A stretch of 64,000 nt of DNA, from the NCBI GenBank assembly GCA_949480205.1, contig CASXXK010000001.1, forward strand, positions 62,001-126,000, read 5' to 3'. Shown in pieces: positions 47,426 to 56,015 of the stretch. Under the pieces are notes generated by a model that worked only from the letters and a program-made list of their open reading frames with translations, made no database searches and was not told where the DNA came from. A program made the translations under genes and the position numbers. Position 1 is the stretch's first letter; each line of letters begins with the position of its first letter. Source of the DNA: an uncultured Candidatus Saccharibacteria bacterium (GTDB taxonomy: Bacteria; Patescibacteriota; Saccharimonadia; Saccharimonadales; Saccharimonadaceae).

Positions 47426-47643
47426 CTACATGTCTAATACAGCACTAAGGCAGCGGAGGGGGAAAGCATACCAGCGACCATATGGTCCAGCGGAGGGGTT
47501 GAGTTCAGTGCCGACAAATTCGAAACTGTATGCATAAGCAACGTTGGCTCCGCGTGAAGACCAGAGATCACTATATTGCCCGGCAACCTTAAAAGTATTA
47601 TCATTGTTCCCTCTGGGTAGTTCGATCCACCCGCTGCGCACGA
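47426..47643 (-). repeat. FISUMP/C-type-lectin-like cassette F
   Basis: Reverse complement CTCGTGCGCAGCGGG ... TTTCCCCCTCCGCTGCCTTAGTGCTGTATTAGACATGTAGGA; VRSGWIELPRGNNDNTFKVAGQYSDLWSSRGANVAYAYSFEF...FPLRCLSAVLDM. Confidence 0.86.
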
Positions 47644-47696
47644 GAAAACTGATTTATTAACTATAAAAAACACCAGAATAACAGATATGAAAATAA

Positions 47697-47729
47697 TTTG
47701 AACTAGTAACGGCGTTACTAGTTCAAATA
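47697..47729. terminator. perfect inverted repeat between cassette F and khpB
   Basis: tttgaactagtaac-ggc-gttactagttcaaa. Confidence 0.6.
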
Positions 47730-47746
47730 AATTCCTGCAACGTTCC

Positions 47747-48217
47747 CTATTCGTTGCCTAGAGAAATTTTCTCAATAATCAATTGACGCTCGCGCCCCTC
47801 ACCTTCGGAATGCGTATCAATGTCAGAATAATCTTGAGCAACTTTGTGGACGATACGACGGTCGGCAGCGTTAAGATTGAGCCGACGGGGCTGGCCAGTT
47901 TGGCGCACCTCACGGATCCACTCTTCAGCCTGCTCCGCGATGCGTTCGGCGCGTTGACGTTTGTAGTCGGCTACGTCCACATTGACCCGCGTGAGCTCAG
48001 CTTCCCTACTGGTAAGAGCCATTGAGACAATATGCTGCAAAGCGCGAAGATTATTCGCCTCGCGTCCGATTAGAAGCGAGTTCATACTGGTAGATGGAAT
48101 GGCCAGCTGAATCACCTCATCGTCAACTGTAGAATCAACAGCAACATTCACTCCAAAAAATGACAATAAGTCCTCGAGGTACTTGGTGGCAAAACGAATT
48201 GATTCATCTTTATTCAT
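47747..48217 (-). CDS. khpB: KhpB/Jag-like RNA-binding protein (KH-R3H)
   Basis: IGREANNLRALQHIVSMAL...NLNAADRRIVHKVAQDYSDIDTHSEGEGRERQLIIEK. Confidence 0.9.
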   Translation of the reverse strand: MNKDESIRFATKYLEDLLSFFGVNVAVDSTVDDEVIQLAIPSTSMNSLLIGREANNLRALQHIVSMALTSREAELTRVNVDVADYKRQRAERIAEQAEEWIREVRQTGQPRRLNLNAADRRIVHKVAQDYSDIDTHSEGEGRERQLIIEKISLGNE

Positions 48218-48226
48218 AATAAACTC

Positions 48227-49294
48227 CTATTTATGACCTTTCTTATGCCCACGTTTTTTACTCTTGGCGGTAATACGGGTAACTTTAGCCCCGCCAGCTT
48301 CCTTAACAACTTTGCCTTCTTCAATTTTATTGAGCTCGCGAATGACTCGCTTATCGGCAGCAACTTCCATTTCGTTTTCACTACGCGAAAGGACGAACTT
48401 TTGTTGAACGCCGGTCATAATATTACTAATGAGATAGTAGAATACCAAAGCACCTGGAAGATTAATCATAATAAGCAACATCATAATTGGCATCATTTTG
48501 GACATTTGGCCCGACATAATAGTGTTGAGTTCGGTCTGATCTGGCTCTTTGCCGTCAGCAGCTTCGCGCATAATCTGACGGAAGGTTTTTGACTTTTGTG
48601 ACTTTTTAGAGGGTAGCTGCTGACGAGAAATCCAATACTGAGTAAAGGCCGAAGCGATAGCAAAGACCATCATAATTAGTGCGCTAACAGACGTAAATCC
48701 AGGGCGCACGCCGAGATCGACAATATTGAAGAGCTTTGGCTGAAAATCATAGGTAGTGGCTGAGGTGTCGGAGATTTTTTGGCTCTTTTGCTCATCACTT
48801 AAACTACCGTCATCACGAATATTTTGCAAAGTTTGTTGATAAGATAGATATGGCTGTTGCAGGGCAATCACCTCGCTGACTTTATCAATTTGAGCCACAA
48901 AAGGATAAGCCCGCTTCTCGAGATTATCCGCCGGCGTTGGTTGCACCATGACGCGCACTGCCGTATAGAGTGCAATAAAAATTGGCAATTGGATAATCAA
49001 AGTTAACATCGAGCGAAATGGCTTGATGTTGTTGCGCTTATAGAGATCCATCATCTGGAGTGACTCAAGCTGACGGTTGCCATTGCAATTCTTTTTGATC
49101 TCAGCAAGTTCGGGCTGAATCTTGCGCATCAGACGAGTCTGGTGCAGTTGGCGCTTGATTAGTGGCCAACAACAAATTTTTACTAAAACTGTGAATAAAA
49201 TAATTGCAAGACCAAAGTCGCCCACAAACCCGTAAATCACAAACAAAATGTTCGTAATTGGTCGCACAATCACCATGTCAATTAACGAAAACAT
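48227..49294 (-). CDS. yidC: membrane protein insertase YidC
   Basis: YGFVGDFGLAIILFTVLVKICCWPLIKRQLHQTRLMRKIQPELAEI. Confidence 0.95.
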   Translation of the reverse strand: MFSLIDMVIVRPITNILFVIYGFVGDFGLAIILFTVLVKICCWPLIKRQLHQTRLMRKIQPELAEIKKNCNGNRQLESLQMMDLYKRNNIKPFRSMLTLIIQLPIFIALYTAVRVMVQPTPADNLEKRAYPFVAQIDKVSEVIALQQPYLSYQQTLQNIRDDGSLSDEQKSQKISDTSATTYDFQPKLFNIVDLGVRPGFTSVSALIMMVFAIASAFTQYWISRQQLPSKKSQKSKTFRQIMREAADGKEPDQTELNTIMSGQMSKMMPIMMLLIMINLPGALVFYYLISNIMTGVQQKFVLSRSENEMEVAADKRVIRELNKIEEGKVVKEAGGAKVTRITAKSKKRGHKKGHK

Positions 49295-49431
49295 AGTACT
49301 ATTATAGCATACTTAACGTTATATAGAGGAAACATCTCTATTACTCATCCGGTGAGCCTCTGCTCATCTAAAGAATCGCACCCGGCTCAGCCGAGAAACG
49401 ATTCGCAACAGAGATATTCCCTCCATATGCC

Positions 49432-50550
49432 CTATAAGATATTCTTTATTAGTGGAAGTTTCTTAACAAGAACTGTGACACCGAGACTAAGCCCTGTCAC
49501 CACTATGGTATAGATAATTACCCCGCAAAATGTGACTATAAAAGGCATGCTGGACAGAGGGCTAGTATATTGCATAATAAATCCATTGAACCATGTAGTA
49601 AGAGCGTAGATAATCAACATATGGACAAGATAAATACCAAGGGTATTGCGCGAGATGGTACGAAAAACGATATTATCTTTGCGCCAATTGAGACAAAGCA
49701 GAAAGATCGACAGTGTAGCGATAAGGGCAAAAATCGTGTCATAACCATACCAAATATTGTCCCAGATGCGACCAGAGGCTTTAGAATACATGTAGCCGAG
49801 ACCAAACAACCCAATCCAGCCAACCACCAAGCCGGTAATCGCAGCTAAGTTGCGTGTTCTTTTGGCAATATTCTGAATCTTATCCATATAATACGCTGCC
49901 ACGCCACCTAAACAGAAATAGACAAAAGTATAACCGTACATGCCCCGGAAGGGGTTAAAAATATTAAGGAAGTTAGTCTCAGCATAAACAATTCCCTGGT
50001 GGGCGATGAAGTTGGAATACAGAGTCAGGATATTATTAAGTAAAGTGTTACCAAAGGTAATAACGGCACAGATGATCGTGAAGTAGAGAAAGACCTGGCG
50101 ATGATGATCATAAACCACTTTAAGCAATGGGAAGAAAATATAAAGGCAAACCAAAGCACCTAGATACCAGAGATGTGTGACGCCGTACTTGAGCGAAGAG
50201 ATTGTTGCCGCTAAGCCACTAGTGACTAGTTGGTCACGGTGAAGCAGAACCAAAAAAGCAAGTGTAGCGGCATACCAAAAGACCGCAACCAGAACAAAAT
50301 GGACAATTTTGCGTAGGTGTTTTTTGAAATCGAATGGCCGGCTAAGCAGAAGATAGCCATTAGCAAAGAAAAATAGCGGCACACAGACTGCTGTGATCGA
50401 GCGAAAAGCGTAGTGCAAGTAAAATCCTGTCCCAGCAGAATCTAAAGTAGAATTAGCAATATGCGCCGTGCAGTGACATAAAACTACCGCAACAATCGCA
50501 ATCGTTTCCAAGAGATCGATCCAGGCGATACGAGTCTTGGCGGGTTTCAT
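49432..50550 (-). CDS. acyltransferase family 3 (OafA/WecH-like)
   Basis: IAWIDLLETIAIVAVVLCHCTAHI...; polytopic. Confidence 0.85.
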   Translation of the reverse strand: MKPAKTRIAWIDLLETIAIVAVVLCHCTAHIANSTLDSAGTGFYLHYAFRSITAVCVPLFFFANGYLLLSRPFDFKKHLRKIVHFVLVAVFWYAATLAFLVLLHRDQLVTSGLAATISSLKYGVTHLWYLGALVCLYIFFPLLKVVYDHHRQVFLYFTIICAVITFGNTLLNNILTLYSNFIAHQGIVYAETNFLNIFNPFRGMYGYTFVYFCLGGVAAYYMDKIQNIAKRTRNLAAITGLVVGWIGLFGLGYMYSKASGRIWDNIWYGYDTIFALIATLSIFLLCLNWRKDNIVFRTISRNTLGIYLVHMLIIYALTTWFNGFIMQYTSPLSSMPFIVTFCGVIIYTIVVTGLSLGVTVLVKKLPLIKNIL

Positions 50551-50888
50551 TGCGTAAGACTCCGTTCAAGTAGCTCATGAATTGTACGGCGAAGCTCAAG
50601 GAATGGCATTGTTGCGATAGATTTATTAAAAATCACAAAAAGACAGTCTTGCCGAGCGGTAAACTCCGGGAGCTCTAATCGAACCGCTTCATAAACCCGA
50701 CGCCGAATACGGTTACGCCCCACGGCAGACTTGAGTACCTTCTTGGAAACCACTACGCCAAAGCGTTGACGATTATGAGTGTTGGGAGCATAAACCAATG
50801 ACAAAATCGGCGTACGAATAGTTTTTCCCTTCTGATAAACATAGCGCACGCCTCCACGAGAATGGAAGCGGAATTTTTGAGAAATCAT
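50547..50888 (-). CDS. rnpA: ribonuclease P protein component
   Basis: RFGVVVSKKVLKSAVGRNRIRRRVYEAVR. Confidence 0.95.
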   Translation of the reverse strand: MISQKFRFHSRGGVRYVYQKGKTIRTPILSLVYAPNTHNRQRFGVVVSKKVLKSAVGRNRIRRRVYEAVRLELPEFTARQDCLFVIFNKSIATMPFLELRRTIHELLERSLTQ

Positions 50889-50928
50889 AATATTATTATA
50901 GCAAATTAGCCCGCGAACGGGCTAATCT

Positions 50929-51066
50929 CTAGGCAGTGAGGCGAGCGCGGCCTTTGATGCGACGACGCTTGAGAACCTTTTGGCCAGTTTTAGAATTGTT
51001 GCGCTTCATGAAGCCATGTTCGACTTTGCGTTGGCGCTTATGTGGTTGATAAGTTCGCTTTGGCAT
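50929..51066 (-). CDS. rpmH: 50S ribosomal protein L34 (absent from the ORF track because it is 45 aa)
   Basis: [45 protein letters not shown]. Confidence 0.97.
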   Translation of the reverse strand: MPKRTYQPHKRQRKVEHGFMKRNNSKTGQKVLKRRRIKGRARLTA

Positions 51067-51114
51067 ATAATTATTCTTTCTATATTAACTAAATCTTGTT
51101 CTAGTATAGCGTAG

Positions 51115-51245
51115 ATTTCCACTTTTTGCAAGGAGTTTTCCACATGTTCCCTAGGCTAAAAACGCTAATTGTGGAAAAGTCTACCCCTGTATAAGGTGTC
51201 AGATATTATAACATGCAGAAAACTGGGGTAAAACTGTGGAAAAGT
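51115..51245. promoter_or_regulatory. dnaA upstream region with DnaA-box-like sites
   Basis: TTTTCCACA at 51136 and TGTGGAAAA at about 51170 and 51235. Confidence 0.65.
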
Positions 51246-51295
51246 CGGAGGGAGTTTGCTATAATTGGGGTAGTTAAGGAGGAGTATAAGGGGTC

Positions 51296-52675
51296 ATGTT
51301 TGACGTATGGAAGAGTGTCTTGGCTGAAGTTGAACAGTCGATTCCGCACGAGCAGTACTCCACTTGGTTTACTGGCACCGAGCTGGTGGGCGTTGAAAAC
51401 AACATAGTAACAATTGGTGTACCAAATGTCTTCAAAATTAAGCAACTTGAGAAGAAATATTTTAGTATTTTACGTGATGCCTTTTTGCATAACAATATCA
51501 ACGTAGATGAAATCAAATATATTGTACAAAGCAGTATAAAACCACGAGTGCGCGCACGCGAGGTGCCGGTAGTGTCGCCTGGTTCCCCGTCGGCGCCTAT
51601 GCGAGCCTCGCATGCCGTAGATAACGAGCGCATAACCAATATGGGCAAGTCTTTCCAGACTGGATTAAACCCTAAATATACCTTGGCAAATTTCGTAATT
51701 GGCTCCAATAATGATCTTGCCGTAAGTGTAGCGCGAAATATCATTGACCAGCCAGGCGGGAGCTACAATCCTTTCTTCCTTTACGGTGGTCCAGGTTTAG
51801 GCAAAACCCACTTAGTGCAAGCAATTGGCAATGAGCTTTTGGCGAGAGATCCGAAACTTAAGGTATTATACACGCCGGTGTCGAGTTTTTATTCAGATTT
51901 TATTAAGTCTTTGCAGAACAAAAAGAGCGACGAGTTTCGACAGAAGTTCCGCCGGTTGGATGTGTTGATTATTGATGACTTTCAGATGATTATGAATAAG
52001 GACGCATCGCAGGTTGAGTTTTTTGATATCTTCAACGAGCTTTATAACCTAAGTAAACAAGTCATTGTGACTTCAGACCGTCTACCTAATCAAATCAAAT
52101 CCGTAGACGAACGTCTGGCTTCACGGTTAACTTGGGCTGGAGCCTATGATTTACAATTGCCGCAGTTTGAGGATAAGTGCGCAATTTTGCGTGCCAAAGC
52201 TGAATTTAGTGGCATTGAGGTAGAGGATGAAGCAATTGAATACTTAGCCGAAAACGTAAAAACCAACATTCGTGATCTTGAGGGTGAATTTAATCATCTA
52301 CTAGCGGTGGCTGAGCTCAAGAATATGTCACCCCTGGAGGTAATCAGCGAAGGTTACGTAAATACTGCCAGAAATCCCCAGGCAAAAACTCTTTCACCAA
52401 AACAAGTTATCGAGAAAGTGGCAAAGTACTACAATATGACACCTAAAGAAATGTGTAGTAAAAGTCGTGTGGCACATATCAAAAACGCGCGACAAGTGGC
52501 AATGTATATGCTCTCTAAGGAGCTGAGTATGAGTACGCCGAAGATCGCTCTGGAAGTAGGCGTAAAGGATCACACCACCGTTATGCATGGTATCAAAAAA
52601 GTAGAGGCAGATTTGAAGCTGAATTTTAGCCTACGCGACCAAATTGCCACCCTGCGGGAGAAAATCTATGGATAA
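51296..52675 (+). CDS. dnaA: chromosomal replication initiator DnaA
   Basis: FFLYGGPGLGKTHLVQAIGNELL...VLIIDDFQMI...VGVKDHTTVMHGIKKVE. Confidence 0.98.
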   Translation: MFDVWKSVLAEVEQSIPHEQYSTWFTGTELVGVENNIVTIGVPNVFKIKQLEKKYFSILRDAFLHNNINVDEIKYIVQSSIKPRVRAREVPVVSPGSPSAPMRASHAVDNERITNMGKSFQTGLNPKYTLANFVIGSNNDLAVSVARNIIDQPGGSYNPFFLYGGPGLGKTHLVQAIGNELLARDPKLKVLYTPVSSFYSDFIKSLQNKKSDEFRQKFRRLDVLIIDDFQMIMNKDASQVEFFDIFNELYNLSKQVIVTSDRLPNQIKSVDERLASRLTWAGAYDLQLPQFEDKCAILRAKAEFSGIEVEDEAIEYLAENVKTNIRDLEGEFNHLLAVAELKNMSPLEVISEGYVNTARNPQAKTLSPKQVIEKVAKYYNMTPKEMCSKSRVAHIKNARQVAMYMLSKELSMSTPKIALEVGVKDHTTVMHGIKKVEADLKLNFSLRDQIATLREKIYG

Positions 52676-52679
52676 TTTC

Positions 52680-53025
52680 CCTGTTAATATGATTTGTTCG
52701 GTTTTTATACGTGTTCGGTTTTGTCTTGTTCGGGTTTTCGTGAAAATTGGAAAAACTTTACGTTCGGTTTGTTCGGTAGATTTTGTGGAAAAATTGTGTA
52801 AAAGCTTGTGTAGAAATTTGTGGGAAAACTTGCGAAAAAGTTTCCACAAGTGGCAAAAAATGGTAGTTTTACACATAAATGCGGCGAAAAATACACAGTT
52901 TGATGGGTTTTGTGGAAAGATTTCCAGATGGTTTTGCACATGGTTTTATATCTGTAAAAGTGGTGGTTTTGCACATTTTCCACAGAGTCTACTATTACAA
53001 CTACTAAATATATTATAGAAAGGGA
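52680..53025. other. probable oriC (dnaA-dnaN intergenic repeat arrays)
   Basis: Five GTTCGG copies (52696-52776); phased TTGTGNRAAA units at 52784-52838; further TTTTNCACA / TGTGGAAA motifs to 52985. Confidence 0.75.
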
Positions 53026-53030
53026 GAAGG

Positions 53031-54137
53031 ATGGAAATTAAGATTCTTCAAGAAAAATTAGCTAAGGCATTAAACACTGTGAGCCGTGTAGCTGCGGGTT
53101 CGCGAGCGACTTTACCAATTCTAAGTAATGTACTTATAAGAGTGGATGATAATAAAGTAACTCTTACGACCACGAATCTTGATATGGCAGTAGTAAGTTA
53201 TTTGCCAGCTAGTCAGAGCAAGAATGGAGTAATTACGGTGCCAGCACGCTTAATGGCCGAATTTGTGGGTAATTTACCGCGAGGTGAAGTAGTAGAGATT
53301 GGCGCTAATAACGATAAAGTAACAATCAAGGCCGGAGGTTATACTTCAACGATTAATGGTGCTTCGGCAGAGGATTTTCCGGAATTGCCAGAAATTGATG
53401 AAGCTAAAGCAGTGAAGTTCCAGATGGGGGTTGAGGAATTTAAGGAAGGATTGTCGCAGGTGATGATTGCGGCAAGTAATGATACGACGCGTCCGGCACT
53501 GACTGGGGTATACTTCAATACTTTTGAAGGAAGTTTGTATTTGGCGGCGACGGATGGTTATCGCTTAGCGGAGCGGAAATTTATTGATAAGGTGAGCAGT
53601 GAAGTGATGGCGATTGTGCCGGCGGTTTCGCTACAAGAGGTGTTACGTTCTTTGAGTGATGATGTGACGGAGATTGAATTGTTATTTGATGAAACTCAAG
53701 TACGCTTCCGTTTGGGAGAGATTGAGATTACTTCGAAATTAATCGATGGTTCGTTCCCCGACTATCGACAGTTGATCCCTAAGCAGACAGAGATTAGTTT
53801 GGAGTTGAAGCGTGACGAGTTGGTACGTATTACTAAACTGGCAGCATTATTTGCAAAGGAAGTGGGCGGATCAATTGTTTGTGAGGCGAATGTGGAAAAT
53901 AAGAACTTTTCTGTGGCATCAGTAGCGAATGAGTTGGGCGAGAATAATTCTGCAATTGAGGCGGAGCCTAATGCAGATGGAAAAGTGACATTGAATTCGC
54001 GCTTTTTGCTAGATGCGCTGAATGTGTTGGATGGTAATGAAATTGAGTTTGGGTTTTCCAATAAGCTAGATCCGGTAGTATTGAGGGGCAAGAAAGATAA
54101 GAATTATATCCATATTATTATGCCGCTAAAGGGCTAA
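53031..54137 (+). CDS. dnaN: DNA polymerase III beta subunit
   Basis: MEIKILQEKLAKALNTVSRVAAGSRATLPILSNVLI; sliding clamp. Confidence 0.97.
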   Translation: MEIKILQEKLAKALNTVSRVAAGSRATLPILSNVLIRVDDNKVTLTTTNLDMAVVSYLPASQSKNGVITVPARLMAEFVGNLPRGEVVEIGANNDKVTIKAGGYTSTINGASAEDFPELPEIDEAKAVKFQMGVEEFKEGLSQVMIAASNDTTRPALTGVYFNTFEGSLYLAATDGYRLAERKFIDKVSSEVMAIVPAVSLQEVLRSLSDDVTEIELLFDETQVRFRLGEIEITSKLIDGSFPDYRQLIPKQTEISLELKRDELVRITKLAALFAKEVGGSIVCEANVENKNFSVASVANELGENNSAIEAEPNADGKVTLNSRFLLDALNVLDGNEIEFGFSNKLDPVVLRGKKDKNYIHIIMPLKG

Positions 54138-54138
54138 A

Positions 54139-55164
54139 ATGGTTATTAAGCGGGTTAAATTAAACAATTTTCGAAGCCATGATGGTTTTGTGTTGGATTG
54201 TGATCCGTGTACGACGAAGATTATAGGTGAAAATGGGTGTGGAAAAACTTCGATTCTGGAGGCGATTTACGAGGCGATGCAGGGGAAAAGTTTTCGGGCG
54301 GTGGATCGAGAAATTGTGCGCCGGGGTGATGAATTTTATCGCGTAGAGTTGGAGTATGAAGACGGGCGTAAGACTGTAGTGATGTATGATGGAGAGAAGA
54401 AAGAATTTCTTGTAGAGGACAAAAAAACCCGACGTTTGCCGAAGAAGGCGAGATATCCAATTGTGCTATTTGAGCCGGATGATTTAAATTTGGTGGGTAG
54501 TAGTCCAACGAGCCGGCGGAATTATTTTGATCGGGTGTTCGGACAGTTATCGGAGAAATACAACGTAGCATTGGGGCGATATAATAAAGCTTTGAAACAG
54601 CGGAATGAGCTTCTTAAACAAGAGATGGTAGATGCAGGAGATGTATTTTCTTGGGACGTATTGCTAACAAAGTACGGTGCTGAACTGCGAAATGAGAGAT
54701 CTGAATATATTAACCAGATTAGTGAGAAAATTACGGAGGTATATCGTTCGATTGCGGAGAATGAAGACAAGATAGCGATAAGATATGTGAGCGAAGTAGA
54801 GTCGGAGAGTGGTTTTTTGGCGCGACTGGAGCGTGACTTTGAGCGAGACCGATTGCTGGGACACACGAGTTTTGGAGTACATCGAGATAATTATGAATTT
54901 GTGTTTAACGGGGTACAGGCGGATGGATCGGCTAGTAGGGGCGAGGTGCGTTCGATGGTGATTGCTCTGAAATTTATTGAGGCAGAGATGGTGGTGGAGC
55001 GGTTAGGCCGGCCACCGGTGGTATTGCTAGATGATGTGTTTTCTGAGCTTGATGAAACTCGGCAAAAATGTTTAGTAAAAAATTTTCAGAACAACCAAAT
55101 CTTTTTAACTTCTTGTGGGAGTCAGGAGGATTTGACGGGTTGTGTTGCCTTGAAGCGACAGTAA
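54139..55164 (+). CDS. recF: DNA replication/repair protein RecF
   Basis: IKRVKLNNFRSHDGFVLDCDPCTTKIIGENGCGKTSILEAIY...VVLLDDVFSELDE. Confidence 0.95.
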   Translation: MVIKRVKLNNFRSHDGFVLDCDPCTTKIIGENGCGKTSILEAIYEAMQGKSFRAVDREIVRRGDEFYRVELEYEDGRKTVVMYDGEKKEFLVEDKKTRRLPKKARYPIVLFEPDDLNLVGSSPTSRRNYFDRVFGQLSEKYNVALGRYNKALKQRNELLKQEMVDAGDVFSWDVLLTKYGAELRNERSEYINQISEKITEVYRSIAENEDKIAIRYVSEVESESGFLARLERDFERDRLLGHTSFGVHRDNYEFVFNGVQADGSASRGEVRSMVIALKFIEAEMVVERLGRPPVVLLDDVFSELDETRQKCLVKNFQNNQIFLTSCGSQEDLTGCVALKRQ

Positions 55165-55168
55165 GCAG

Positions 55169-56014
55169 CTAGATGTTTGCGTCGTCAGGCGCGCGACTGG
55201 GGGTTTGCTCGGCACTAAGATCATTATAAACTATAGTATAGTCGTCAGGGTTGATTCCCTTCTCTTTGAGTTGATCAAGCGCGGCTTGACGGTTGCCACC
55301 AGTTTTATCATTGATAATAACAGTAAGTTTATCATCGCGGACTTGAGCGATGATGTCGTAAGCTACGTAAATCGAATAATCGTTTTCGTAATAAGCGATT
55401 TTTATCGGTAGAATTGAGTTAATTGGGTCATTGTAGACGCCATTGTCGGAAAAACCATCTTTACAATCAAAAGGTTGATAGATAAGTTGATCGGCTGTGG
55501 GGCAGGTAGCTAGTACGGGGTAGCCAATATCGGCGAGATTACTATTGTTAGAGTCTGGTGACCAGGTGACCTGGAAAGAGTAACTTTGCTGCAACTCTTC
55601 TAAGTCAACAATGAACCGGTCGGTGTAAACGTTAGTGGCTTTGTTGTATTGTCCCGTGGTTGTTCCGCCTCGGATTTTTGCCCCAGATTTTGGTAATTTG
55701 GTGTCGGGGTTATTATTCGCCACTATATTATATAGTGTATTATAGATAGAATCTTCTACGTTGCTAGGAAAGTTCTTGTAATATTGGTTGAGGTTGTTGA
55801 TTTTGATTTGTTCCCCATAAGGGTTTTGGTGGAAAACTTGGACGAGCGTAATAATTATAAGGACAATGGCAGCAAAAATAGATAGAAGTATTATAATATG
55901 TACCGGTGTGAGCTCTTTAGCTTTAGGTTGGGGCTGAGGGTTTGATTTTGGTGTCTGGCTGGGGGCCGGCGTGTAGCCTTGGAAGGGATTAAGTGAGGTG
56001 TTGTTTGGATTCAT
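55169..56014 (-). CDS. hypothetical membrane-anchored protein
   Basis: 281 aa; Pro-rich N-terminus plus single TM; directly downstream of T4SS-like genes. Confidence 0.65.
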   Translation of the reverse strand: MNPNNTSLNPFQGYTPAPSQTPKSNPQPQPKAKELTPVHIIILLSIFAAIVLIIITLVQVFHQNPYGEQIKINNLNQYYKNFPSNVEDSIYNTLYNIVANNNPDTKLPKSGAKIRGGTTTGQYNKATNVYTDRFIVDLEELQQSYSFQVTWSPDSNNSNLADIGYPVLATCPTADQLIYQPFDCKDGFSDNGVYNDPINSILPIKIAYYENDYSIYVAYDIIAQVRDDKLTVIINDKTGGNRQAALDQLKEKGINPDDYTIVYNDLSAEQTPSRAPDDANI

Positions 56015-56015
56015 A

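Noticed and set aside
16967-47643. Interpreting the cassettes as a classical diversity-generating retroelement (TR/VR pair)
   Set aside because: No reverse transcriptase or accessory gene in the window, and differences between cassettes are not confined to adenine positions by eye; left open for the whole genome.
16967-47643. Calling the cassettes ordinary small protein genes
   Set aside because: No SD plus ATG; the predicted starts are internal GTG codons in the conserved VRSG motif, and the domain's N-terminal half is missing.
52644-53018. ORFs of 92-124 aa across the dnaA-dnaN gap
   Set aside because: They are by-products of the repeat-rich, AT-biased origin region; peptides are dominated by repeat-encoded residues.
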